DNA of 44,672 bases from the NCBI GenBank assembly GCA_002435715.1, contig DISD01000059.1, positions 1 through 44,672 on the forward strand, read 5' to 3'. Below, one piece after another: positions 19,791-26,919 of this stretch. The notes beneath the pieces are model-generated. The model was not told the DNA's origin. It worked only from the letters and a program-made list of their open reading frames with translations, and did no database searches. The DNA comes from Rhodospirillaceae bacterium UBA6219 (GTDB lineage: Bacteria > Pseudomonadota > Alphaproteobacteria > Rhodospirillales > Magnetospirillaceae). The position numbers were made by a program, and so were the translations under genes. Numbering within the stretch: position 1 is the stretch's first letter; the number at the start of each line of letters is the position of its first letter.

Positions 19791-20195
19791 TTACCCCTTG
19801 CGGGCCGGCAACTCGGCGGCGCTGCACAGGTCGTAACGCATCATGGCGTTGTCGACGGTCTTGCCGGTCAGTTCGCGCCACTTGTTCATGGCGAGGGTGC
19901 GATCGAAGGGACCATGCACTTCCAGGGTCTTGCCGTCGGCGATGACGTCGAACGAGGTGTCGGCATATTCGCCGCCCACCACGTACCAGGAATCGTCGCT
20001 TTGGTCTTCGTCGGCACGGATGGAATAACGAATCATGGCGTTGTCCACGGTCTTGCCGGTCAGGGCACGCCAGCAGACATGGGCTTCTTCCGGCATGCCG
20101 AAGGGGCCGAAGCATTCTTCCTTGTGACCGGCGGCAATGGTGGTGAACGTGGTGTCGGCGTATTCGCCGCCGACGACATAGAACTTCTTGGCCAT
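19791..20195 (-). CDS. tandem DUF4170 protein
   Basis: 134 residues built from two copies of a motif of about 53 residues (about 5-57 and 69-121). Each copy contains YVVGGEYADT, a GPF turn, and LTGKTVDNAM followed by an Arg-Tyr pair. DUF4170 proteins are usually single-copy, about 70-80 residues and of unknown function, found in alphaproteobacteria. No signal peptide or membrane segment is present. The ATG at 20195 has only a distant G-rich ribosome-binding site. It diverges from the sigma54-type promoter region of the next gene across 215 bases. Confidence 0.8.
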   Translation of the reverse strand: MAKKFYVVGGEYADTTFTTIAAGHKEECFGPFGMPEEAHVCWRALTGKTVDNAMIRYSIRADEDQSDDSWYVVGGEYADTSFDVIADGKTLEVHGPFDRTLAMNKWRELTGKTVDNAMMRYDLCSAAELPARKG

Positions 20196-20357
20196 GGGTG
20201 TGTTTTCCCCTACTCCATCGGGTGGCTGGGCGGTGCTTGCTTATACCCTAAGCCGCGCCAGGAAGAAATATCCTTCCGACATGGGACGACGAATTCAAGA
20301 CGGCAGTTTTTTCCCAGTGTAAGAATATGACTATTCCATAATTTCAATGACTTAGTA

Positions 20358-20374
20358 TTGGCACAGCGTCTGCA
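20358..20374 (+). promoter_or_regulatory. candidate sigma54 promoter for the 94-residue protein
   Basis: TTGGCAC (20358-20364) and CTGCA (20370-20374) place GG and GC exactly ten bases apart, matching YTGGCACGNNNNTTGCW at most positions. The expected start of transcription near 20385 leaves a 25-base leader with an AGGAG site before the ATG at 20411. Sigma54 promoters need an activator ATPase; none is encoded here. Confidence 0.6.
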
Positions 20375-20410
20375 TCGGGATCCGCAGACCTTTTCAACCA
20401 GGAGCATTTC

Positions 20411-20695
20411 ATGCAACCGGTCAGCACCAACCCCAATTCCGCCGCCCTGATGCAGCGGGTGGACAAGCCCGACGCCCACGACACCCGCAAGCAGGAAAAC
20501 GCCAGCCAGTCGCTGTTCGCCAGCTATGCCTTCGGCCCGATGGATTTGCAGCGCACCGACCAGAAAAGCCAAAAGCGTGACGATTCCTCGGTCAGTGGCA
20601 TCGGCTTCGGCAAGAATCCGTTGTCGGCGTCGTCGCTGTCCTTCGTCACCTCGGTCCAGGACGTGGGGTCTTCGGATACCCAAAGCAAGGCGTAA
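20411..20695 (+). CDS. hypothetical 94-residue polar protein
   Basis: Begins MQPVSTNPNSAALMQRVDKP with AGGAG eight bases before the ATG. It is hydrophilic, rich in Ser, Asp, Gln and Lys, without Cys, membrane segment or signal peptide, and probably partly disordered. No family was recognised. A sigma54-type promoter lies directly upstream, so it may belong to a nitrogen-, flagellum- or stress-linked regulon. A 7-bp stem TGCGCCC/GGGCGCA (20748-20770) lies downstream without a T run, before trmFO. Confidence 0.65.
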   Translation: MQPVSTNPNSAALMQRVDKPDAHDTRKQENASQSLFASYAFGPMDLQRTDQKSQKRDDSSVSGIGFGKNPLSASSLSFVTSVQDVGSSDTQSKA

Positions 20696-20826
20696 GGCCC
20701 TGGGGGCCTCGCGGCCTGTGCCGCGGGAGGCAGGCAGCCCGGAGTGATGCGCCCGCCGATCGAGGGCGCACCTTGTGTAACGTATGAGGCTGGACATCGG
20801 CCCCATCTGGGCTTATCTCCACCCCC

Positions 20827-22164
20827 ATGACCAAAACCATCCATGTGATCGGCGGCGGATTGGCGGGCTGCGAAGCGGCCTGGCAGATCGCCCAGCGCGG
20901 AACCAACGTGGTGCTGCACGAGATGCGGCCCCATCGCCCCACCCCGGCCCACCAAACCGACGGCTTGGCCGAGTTGGTGTGCTCGAACTCGTTGCGCTCG
21001 GACGACGCCGATTACAACGCCGTCGGCCTGTTGCACGAGGAATTGCGCAAGGCCGGATCGCTGATCCTGGCATCGGCCGACGCCAACAAGGTGCCGGCGG
21101 GCGGCGCCTTGGCGGTGGACCGCGATGGGTTCTCGGCCAGTGTCGAACAGGCCTTGGCGGCGCTTCCCAACGTCACCATCATCCGGGAAGAGATCACCAC
21201 CCTGCCGCCCGAGGATTGGGACAACGTGGTGATCGCCACCGGGCCTTTGACCTCGGAACCCTTGGCCAAGGCCATCCGCGAACAGACCGGCGAGGATTCG
21301 CTGTCGTTCTTCGACGCCATCGCGCCGATCATCCACAAGGACAGCATCGACTTTTCCAAGGCGTGGTTCCAGTCGCGCTATGACAAGGGCGAAGGGTCGG
21401 ACTACATCAATTGTGCGCTGACCAAGGACGAATATTACGCCTTCATCGATGCCCTGTTGGCGGGCGAGAAGGTGCCGTTCCATGATTGGGAAAAGGACAC
21501 GCCTTATTTCGAAGGCTGTCTGCCCATCGAAGTCATGGCCGAACGCGGCCGCGACACCTTGGCCTATGGTCCGGGCAAGCCGGTGGGGTTGACCAATCCC
21601 AACGGCCCCAAGCCCTTTGCGGTGATCCAGCTGCGCCAGGACAACAAGCTGGGCACCCTTTACAACATGGTGGGTTTCCAGACCAAGCTGCGCCACGGCG
21701 AACAGGTGCGCATCTTCCGCACCATTCCCGGTCTGGAAGGCGCCGAATTCGCCCGTCTGGGCGGCCTGCACCGCAACACCTTCGTCAACGGCCCCAAGGT
21801 GCTGGATGGCCAGCTGCGCCTGAAGGCCCAGCCGCGCCTGCGTCTGGCCGGTCAGATCACCGGCTGCGAAGGCTATGTGGAAAGCACCGCCATCGGCCTG
21901 CTGGCCGGTCTGGCGGCCAGCGCCCAAGCCTTGGGCGGCGAATTCGTGTCGCCGCCGGCCACCACCGCCTTGGGCGCCATCCTGGCCCATGTCACCGGCG
22001 GCGCCCATGTGGACACCTATCAGCCGATGAACGTCAATTTCGGCCTGTTTCCCCCGGCGCCGGAACGCGACGAACGCGGCAAGAAGATCAAGGGTCGCGA
22101 CCGCAAGAAATTGTACAGCGACCGGGCCAGAAACGACATTTCGCCTTGGTTATCGCAACTTTAA
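20827..22164 (+). CDS. trmFO: TrmFO, folate-dependent tRNA m5U54 methyltransferase
   Basis: 445 residues. GGGLAG (9-14) is the FAD-binding motif, followed by family segments CSNSLRSDDA, FFDAIAPI, YFEGCLPIEVMA, QLRQDNK and GCEGYVESTAIG. It methylates U54 in the T loop of tRNA, taking carbon from methylenetetrahydrofolate and hydride from NAD(P)H through FAD. It replaces the SAM-dependent TrmA of enterobacteria. The ribosome-binding site is poor. The gene stands alone and is followed by a strong terminator. Confidence 0.95.
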   Translation: MTKTIHVIGGGLAGCEAAWQIAQRGTNVVLHEMRPHRPTPAHQTDGLAELVCSNSLRSDDADYNAVGLLHEELRKAGSLILASADANKVPAGGALAVDRDGFSASVEQALAALPNVTIIREEITTLPPEDWDNVVIATGPLTSEPLAKAIREQTGEDSLSFFDAIAPIIHKDSIDFSKAWFQSRYDKGEGSDYINCALTKDEYYAFIDALLAGEKVPFHDWEKDTPYFEGCLPIEVMAERGRDTLAYGPGKPVGLTNPNGPKPFAVIQLRQDNKLGTLYNMVGFQTKLRHGEQVRIFRTIPGLEGAEFARLGGLHRNTFVNGPKVLDGQLRLKAQPRLRLAGQITGCEGYVESTAIGLLAGLAASAQALGGEFVSPPATTALGAILAHVTGGAHVDTYQPMNVNFGLFPPAPERDERGKKIKGRDRKKLYSDRARNDISPWLSQL

Positions 22165-22193
22165 CGCACATTTTTTGCGCAGCGCAACACGCC

Positions 22194-22223
22194 AGAGCCT
22201 GCTTAACAAGCAGGCTCTTTTTT
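22194..22223 (+). terminator. intrinsic terminator after trmFO
   Basis: AGAGCCTGCTT (22194-22204), loop AAC, AAGCAGGCTCT (22208-22218), then a T run to 22223. It separates trmFO from the sigma54-type promoter 40 bases further on. Confidence 0.92.
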
Positions 22224-22261
22224 ATTGCATCGAAAACGCATGCGAATTCAAAGCCCCGAAA

Positions 22262-22278
22262 CTGGCATGTCAGTTGCT
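22262..22278 (+). promoter_or_regulatory. candidate sigma54 promoter for the NIT-MCP-STAS unit
   Basis: CTGGCATG (22262-22269), four bases, TTGCT (22274-22278). Spacing between GG and GC is exactly ten, and the site differs from YTGGCACGNNNNTTGCW only by T for C in the minus-24 block. Transcription would start near 22290, 25 bases before the ATG, with a perfect GGAGGT site between. This is the better of the two sigma54 matches in the window. Confidence 0.7.
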
Positions 22279-22314
22279 ACATAAACGTCGCCCCGTTCCA
22301 TTCCGGAGGTGACC

Positions 22315-23283
22315 ATGCAAGGTTTCGTATCCGCAGCCGCCCTGGGCGGTATGGCTGTCCCCGCCGCCGCGTTGTTGGTGGCGGCCCCACCGCTTTTGCT
22401 GGATGCCCGGCGCATGGGCAAGAATTCGCACCTGACCTTGGACCGCATCGGCTTGATCATCGCCGCCGGCCGTCTGATCCACGAATTGCAAAGGGAACGC
22501 GGCCTGTCGGTGGGCTTTTTGTCAAAGCCTGACGGCGACCAAACGGCGATGGTCAGTCAAAGGCAGCATACGCAAAGCGCCTTGTCCGCCTTCATGCCGT
22601 TGTTCAAAAGCCATCCCGCCGATCCGGTTCACGACGCGGTCAGCCAAGCCTTGAACGGCCTTTCGGCCCATCGCCAGGGGATCGACGACCATAAGATGTC
22701 GCCCCCGCAAGCGGCCATGGGATATTCCGGACGCATCGGCAGCTTGCTGGATTTGATCGCCTTGGGGGTGAAGAACTCGGCGCGCGGCCGTCTGGCCCGT
22801 CTGGGGACCGCCTATTTGAACCTGATCTCGGCCAAGGAAGCCGCCGGCCAGGAACGTGCCCATCTGACCGGTCTGCTGGCCGCCCCCAGCATCGAGCCCG
22901 CCGCCCGCCGTCGCGCCCATGATCTGCGCGAACAGCAGGACATGTTGCTGAAATTGTTCGCCGAAGGGGCCGGCACCGACTTGGCGCGGTTTTCCCGGGC
23001 CAGCTTGGCCGATTCCGAACGGGTGGTGACATCGCTGCGTTATGCGGCACTGTCGGAAGATGCCAGTGTCCACCGCCCCACCGCGCCCATGTGGTTCGAA
23101 GCCGCGACCCGGCGTATCGACGCATTGAAGGAAGTGGAAATGCGCCTGGAAGAAACCATGCACGGCGCGGCTCTCAACGCGCAAAGCCGCTCGCGCAGCA
23201 ATCTGCGCTGGCTGCTGATCGCCTTTTTGGGGTCGGCCGGATTGTTGGGCAGCATCGCCACCGCCGCGGCAGGAGTCTGGTGA
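22315..23283 (+). CDS. membrane-bound NIT-domain sensor without signalling domain
   Basis: 322 residues from the ATG at 22315, behind CGGAGGTGACC. One hydrophobic helix (about 7-28), a periplasmic all-helical domain (about 45-285) with LIHELQRERGLSVGFL, the signature of the nitrate/nitrite-sensing NIT domain, and a second helix (about 297-320) that ends the protein. There is no HAMP, kinase or MCP part, although NIT domains normally sit in a receptor that has one. The stop overlaps the next start as TGATG, and that gene supplies HAMP and MCP domains. The pair is therefore read as a split chemoreceptor. Confidence 0.85.
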   Translation: MQGFVSAAALGGMAVPAAALLVAAPPLLLDARRMGKNSHLTLDRIGLIIAAGRLIHELQRERGLSVGFLSKPDGDQTAMVSQRQHTQSALSAFMPLFKSHPADPVHDAVSQALNGLSAHRQGIDDHKMSPPQAAMGYSGRIGSLLDLIALGVKNSARGRLARLGTAYLNLISAKEAAGQERAHLTGLLAAPSIEPAARRRAHDLREQQDMLLKLFAEGAGTDLARFSRASLADSERVVTSLRYAALSEDASVHRPTAPMWFEAATRRIDALKEVEMRLEETMHGAALNAQSRSRSNLRWLLIAFLGSAGLLGSIATAAAGVW

Positions 23284-24518
23284 TGGCGCTGGTCGTCGAT
23301 TTGGGCATCCGCCCCAAGGTGTTGTTGACCATCGCCCTGTGCGGCTGTGCCCAGGCCAGCGTCATCCTGGCCCTGGCCTTGGGCTGGTCCAGGCCGGTGG
23401 TGATGGGTCTGGCGTGTGGCGGCAGCTTTTCCGCTTTGACCTTGGCCTTCTTGCTGATGTGGGTTCATCTGGCCCGCCCCATGGAAACCCTGACCCGCGC
23501 CATGTCGGAACTGGCATCGGGGGCTGACGCCCAATGCCCGGACCTGGCCGATCGTGGCGACGAGATCGGCGAGATGGCCTCGGCCTTCGCCGTGTTCCGG
23601 GAAACCAGCGCCAACATGGCGCGGTTGCGGACCGAGCAGGAAGAATTGAAACAGCGGACCGAGGAATCGCGCCGCGAACAGACTCAAAGACTGGCGGAAG
23701 CTCTGGAAACCAACGTTCGCAGCAACGCCACCCAGCTTTCCGTCAAGACCGGGGAAATCATCGCCATCGCCGAGGACGTGGGGCTTGCCGCCGATCGGGA
23801 CGGCCAGGGCGACGTGCTGGGCGTGGCCGAGGCTTCGCGCCGCACCACCGCCAACGTCGCCTCGGTGGCCACCGCCATCGAGGAATTGTCGGCGTCGGTG
23901 GGCGAAATCGGCAGTCAGGCCCATCGCGCGTCATCCATCGCCGCCCAGGCCGCCGAAGATGCCCGGCGCACCGACCGCATGGTCGCCGCCATGGGTGAAA
24001 TCGGCCAGCGTGTCGGTTCCATGGTCGGGCTGATCGATTCCATCGCCCGGCAAACCAACATGCTGGCCATGAACGCCACCATCGAAGCGGCGCGGGCCGG
24101 CGACATGGGCAAGGGCTTCGCCGTGGTCGCCGCCGAAGTGCGCAAACTGGCCGACCAGACCGCCCAGGCCACCGCCGATATCGGTCAGCAGGTCGATGAA
24201 ATCCGTCACGTCACCGCCGAGACGGTGACCGCCATCCACGGCATCGCCGCCACCATCGACGACATCGACCATGTCAGCGCCTCGATCGCCGGAGCGGTCG
24301 AGCAGCAAGGAGCGGCGACCCGCGAAATCGCCGCCAGCATGAGCGCGGTCAGCAACGACGCCCGGACCCTGGCCGACGGTGTCGCCCAAGTGACGCTGAC
24401 CTCGGCGCGGGCCTTCGCATCCGCCATCCGGGTGATCTGGGCGGCGGAAGATTTGGAAGAACCCACCGACAAGCTGTCGCGTGACGTGGATTCCTTCCTG
24501 CACACCGTCTTGGCTTAG
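23283..24518 (+). CDS. HAMP/methyl-accepting transducer paired with the NIT sensor
   Basis: 411 residues from the ATG at 23283, which shares one base with the sensor stop. Two closely spaced helices (about 12-33 and 39-62) leave only a tiny periplasmic loop, so this protein has no ligand domain of its own. HAMP follows (about 60-112), then a helical linker and the MCP domain (about 190-400) with tip QTNMLAMNATIEAARAGD. It should control CheA and is probably driven by the NIT protein through contacts in the membrane. The upstream in-frame extension overlaps the sensor gene and is not used. Confidence 0.9.
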   Translation: MALVVDLGIRPKVLLTIALCGCAQASVILALALGWSRPVVMGLACGGSFSALTLAFLLMWVHLARPMETLTRAMSELASGADAQCPDLADRGDEIGEMASAFAVFRETSANMARLRTEQEELKQRTEESRREQTQRLAEALETNVRSNATQLSVKTGEIIAIAEDVGLAADRDGQGDVLGVAEASRRTTANVASVATAIEELSASVGEIGSQAHRASSIAAQAAEDARRTDRMVAAMGEIGQRVGSMVGLIDSIARQTNMLAMNATIEAARAGDMGKGFAVVAAEVRKLADQTAQATADIGQQVDEIRHVTAETVTAIHGIAATIDDIDHVSASIAGAVEQQGAATREIAASMSAVSNDARTLADGVAQVTLTSARAFASAIRVIWAAEDLEEPTDKLSRDVDSFLHTVLA

Positions 24519-24529
24519 GGGGATAACTC

Positions 24530-24838
24530 ATGGGGCAAAGCCTGAATTACAGCTTCGACGGCCAGTCCATTCGGCTCACAGGGGATTTGGTGTTCGAAGC
24601 CCATCCGCAATGGCGTCGCATGCTGCTTCAAATGCCAGCGCCGCGCCCCAATTCCCGCATCCGTCTGGACATGACGGATGTCGGACAGTTGGATGCCGCC
24701 GGCCTGGGCCTGCTGCTGATCACCCATGACAGCCTGAAAGCGCAGGGCGCCAGCCTGACGGTGGCGATGCCCCAAGGTCAGGTGCGCCGCGTCCTGGAAG
24801 TGTCGGGTTTCGCCGCCATGGTGGAAATCGAGGGTTAA
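24530..24838 (+). CDS. STAS-domain protein lacking the phosphorylatable serine
   Basis: 102 residues, a stand-alone STAS domain like SpoIIAA and RsbV. The usual phospho-site DSSG or DSTG is DAAG here (Asp55-Ala56-Ala57-Gly58), so switching by a serine kinase is not expected. It starts 11 bases after the MCP stop with a GGGGGAT site and is the third gene of the sigma54-type unit. Its role may be a partner or scaffold of the receptor pair; this is inference. It ends convergently with a four-base overlap on the DUF2478 gene. Confidence 0.85.
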   Translation: MGQSLNYSFDGQSIRLTGDLVFEAHPQWRRMLLQMPAPRPNSRIRLDMTDVGQLDAAGLGLLLITHDSLKAQGASLTVAMPQGQVRRVLEVSGFAAMVEIEG

Positions 24839-25314
24839 AGGCTGTTCCACCACTGGCGGATGCTCTGCTGATCGGCGGGCAGAACAAGACCGGCACCACC
24901 GGTAAACGTGGCCCAGGATTCCAACTGGTCGGCACCGACCGTGGTCAGCATGGGCACGCATTCGGCCATCAGCGCCAACATTTCGGCGGACAGACCACCA
25001 CCTGCCGCTTCCAGCTTGCCGAAGCGGTTGACCACCACCAGGGCGGCGCGTTCAGCCAAGGCACGGCGCAACACCACCGACGCCTCGGCGATGCCCGACG
25101 GGTCCAGACGGCACGATTCCGATTCCGCCCCCAGATCCTGGGTGATGGCATAGGTCTGGCCGCTTTCCACGTCCACCAGATGCATGTCGGGATGATGGCG
25201 CTGGATCAGTCCACGCACCTGGACGCCCTGGGCCGCCAGTTCGGCCACGAAGGCTTCCAAGGCTTGACTTGCCCCCTCGCCGCCGATGGCGGCGATGGGC
25301 AGAACCCCATTCAT
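24835..25314 (-). CDS. DUF2478 (NTPase-like) protein
   Basis: 159 residues. The opening LPIAAIGGEGASQALEAFVA and central VVVNRFGKLEAAGGGLSAEM are typical of DUF2478, a THEP1-like nucleotide-binding family often encoded near molybdate transport or regulation genes. The P-loop-like GGEGAS lacks the usual Lys, so ATP hydrolysis is doubtful. The ATG overlaps the kinase stop upstream (ATGA), making it the last gene of the chemosensory operon. No molybdenum genes are nearby, so its link to signalling is unexplained. Confidence 0.7.
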   Translation of the reverse strand: MNGVLPIAAIGGEGASQALEAFVAELAAQGVQVRGLIQRHHPDMHLVDVESGQTYAITQDLGAESESCRLDPSGIAEASVVLRRALAERAALVVVNRFGKLEAAGGGLSAEMLALMAECVPMLTTVGADQLESWATFTGGAGLVLPADQQSIRQWWNSL

Positions 25315-26897
25315 GGCACCACCCGGGCCGGCGGGAAGGTCAGGGTCACGATGGTGCCCTTGTTCAGTTCGGATGCCAGCTCCAAGGAACCGCCGTGCAG
25401 TTCCATGAACTCGCGGGCCAGCGGCAAGCCCAGCCCCGTGCCTTCCTGTTTGGGCGCCAACAGATTGTGCACCTGACCAAAGGGCTGCAGGACCTTGGGA
25501 ATGTCTTCGGCGGCGATGCCGCAGCCATCGTCGGCGATGGTCAGACGCACACGATCCTTCACCGCAGCGGCATCGATGGTGATGCGGCCACCGCGTCCAC
25601 TGAACTTGGACGCGTTGATCACCAGATTCAGCAAAATCTGTTTGATCAGTCGTTCGTCGCCCTTGATGCGTGGCAAATCGTCGGGGCAGGACGTCATCAC
25701 CATCTGCTGCTTGGCGGTGACGCTGGGGGTGGTCAGGCGCACCGCCGACTGGATCAGTTCGGGGACATAGATGGTGGTTTCGTGCAGGTCGATCTTACCG
25801 GCCTCGACCCGGGCCACATCCAAGATATCGTTGATCACCCGCAGCAGATGATGGGCCGATTCGCCGATATCGGCGATGAATCCGCCCAACTTGGCCCGTT
25901 CGGCATCGTTCAACTGGGTTTCGGTCAGTTCGGCGAAACCGATGATGGCGTTCAGCGGCGTACGCAATTCATGGCTCATATTGGCCAGGAAGGTGCTTTT
26001 CGCCCGACTGGACGATTCCGCCACGTCGCGCGCCGCCCGGGCCTGTTCTTCGGCCTGGGTACGGCGGCTGATTTCCTGACGCAGCCAGGCGGTACGTTCG
26101 TCCACCGCCTTTTGCAGGTCGTCATGGGAGCGACGCAGCATATCCTCGGCCTGCTTGCGCTTGGTGACATCGCGCGAGATCCCGGCCAGCCCGACCACCT
26201 TGCCGCCCATCTGGATGGGGACCTTGGTGGTGGAAATCCAGCTGGTGGCGCCGCTTTGATCGACCACCGGCTCGAGATGGTCGATCAGCGGCAGGCCTTT
26301 GTCGATCAGTTCCCGCTCTTGCGCCTCGACCGGCTCGGCGGCGGCCAGGGGGATCAGGTCGCCCAGCATGTGGCCTTGGGCTTCCAGCACCGAATCCAAC
26401 CCCAAAATGGCCGCCTGGGCCGGGTTGATGCGGGTGAAATGAAGACTGGCATCCTTGAAGAAAATGGCATCGGGGACATTGTCCATCAGCGCCTGCAACA
26501 GCGTGCGTTCGCGTTCCAAGGTCCGGCCCAGACGCCAACGATCGGCGGCGGTGCGCACCACCACCTTCAGTTCCAGCGGGTTCCACGGCTTGGACAGGTA
26601 AGCATGAATCTGCCCCAGATTGACCGCCTTGACCAAGGCGTCCAAATCGGAATAACCGGTGACCAGCACCCGGGTGGCGTCGCTGACCTGACGCACATGA
26701 CCCAGCAATTCCGCCCCGGTCATGCCCGGCATCCGTTGGTCGGACAGAATCACCGCCATGTCGTGTTGGGACAGCAATTGCAAGGCGGCAGGACCATCGG
26801 ACGCCGTCCAGACATTGAATTCATCTTCCAGCAGGTCCGAGATGGCCGTCAGGATCTGCGGCTCGTCATCGACCACCAGGATGTTTTCTTTACTCAC
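25311..26897 (-). CDS. REC-PAS hybrid sensor histidine kinase
   Basis: 528 residues from a GTG at 26897 with AAGGA upstream. An N-terminal receiver (about 1-120) has phospho-acceptor Asp53 (ILSDQRMPGMTG). A PAS domain (about 135-250) and a coiled coil (about 255-300) precede HisKA with His309 (MSHELRTPLNAIIGF) and an HATPase domain (GDERLIKQILLNLVINASKF; GTGLGLPLARE). No membrane segment is present. The receiver comes first, so the kinase can be controlled by another kinase, such as the CheA or the REC-REC kinase upstream. It starts 22 bases after the preceding gene. Confidence 0.94.
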   Translation of the reverse strand: MSKENILVVDDEPQILTAISDLLEDEFNVWTASDGPAALQLLSQHDMAVILSDQRMPGMTGAELLGHVRQVSDATRVLVTGYSDLDALVKAVNLGQIHAYLSKPWNPLELKVVVRTAADRWRLGRTLERERTLLQALMDNVPDAIFFKDASLHFTRINPAQAAILGLDSVLEAQGHMLGDLIPLAAAEPVEAQERELIDKGLPLIDHLEPVVDQSGATSWISTTKVPIQMGGKVVGLAGISRDVTKRKQAEDMLRRSHDDLQKAVDERTAWLRQEISRRTQAEEQARAARDVAESSSRAKSTFLANMSHELRTPLNAIIGFAELTETQLNDAERAKLGGFIADIGESAHHLLRVINDILDVARVEAGKIDLHETTIYVPELIQSAVRLTTPSVTAKQQMVMTSCPDDLPRIKGDERLIKQILLNLVINASKFSGRGGRITIDAAAVKDRVRLTIADDGCGIAAEDIPKVLQPFGQVHNLLAPKQEGTGLGLPLAREFMELHGGSLELASELNKGTIVTLTFPPARVVP

Positions 26898-26919
26898 GAG
26901 GCCATCCTTTTGTTGGACG

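Noticed and set aside
22309..22314. GTG two codons before the NIT-protein ATG as start
   Set aside because: The GTG lies within the GGAGGT Shine-Dalgarno itself; the ATG at 22315 has better spacing.
22315..24518. NIT sensor and MCP as one gene broken by a frameshift
   Set aside because: The downstream gene has its own two membrane helices and the sensor ends cleanly after its second helix, so simply rejoining the frames would not give a normal receptor topology. A sequencing error cannot be wholly excluded without reads.
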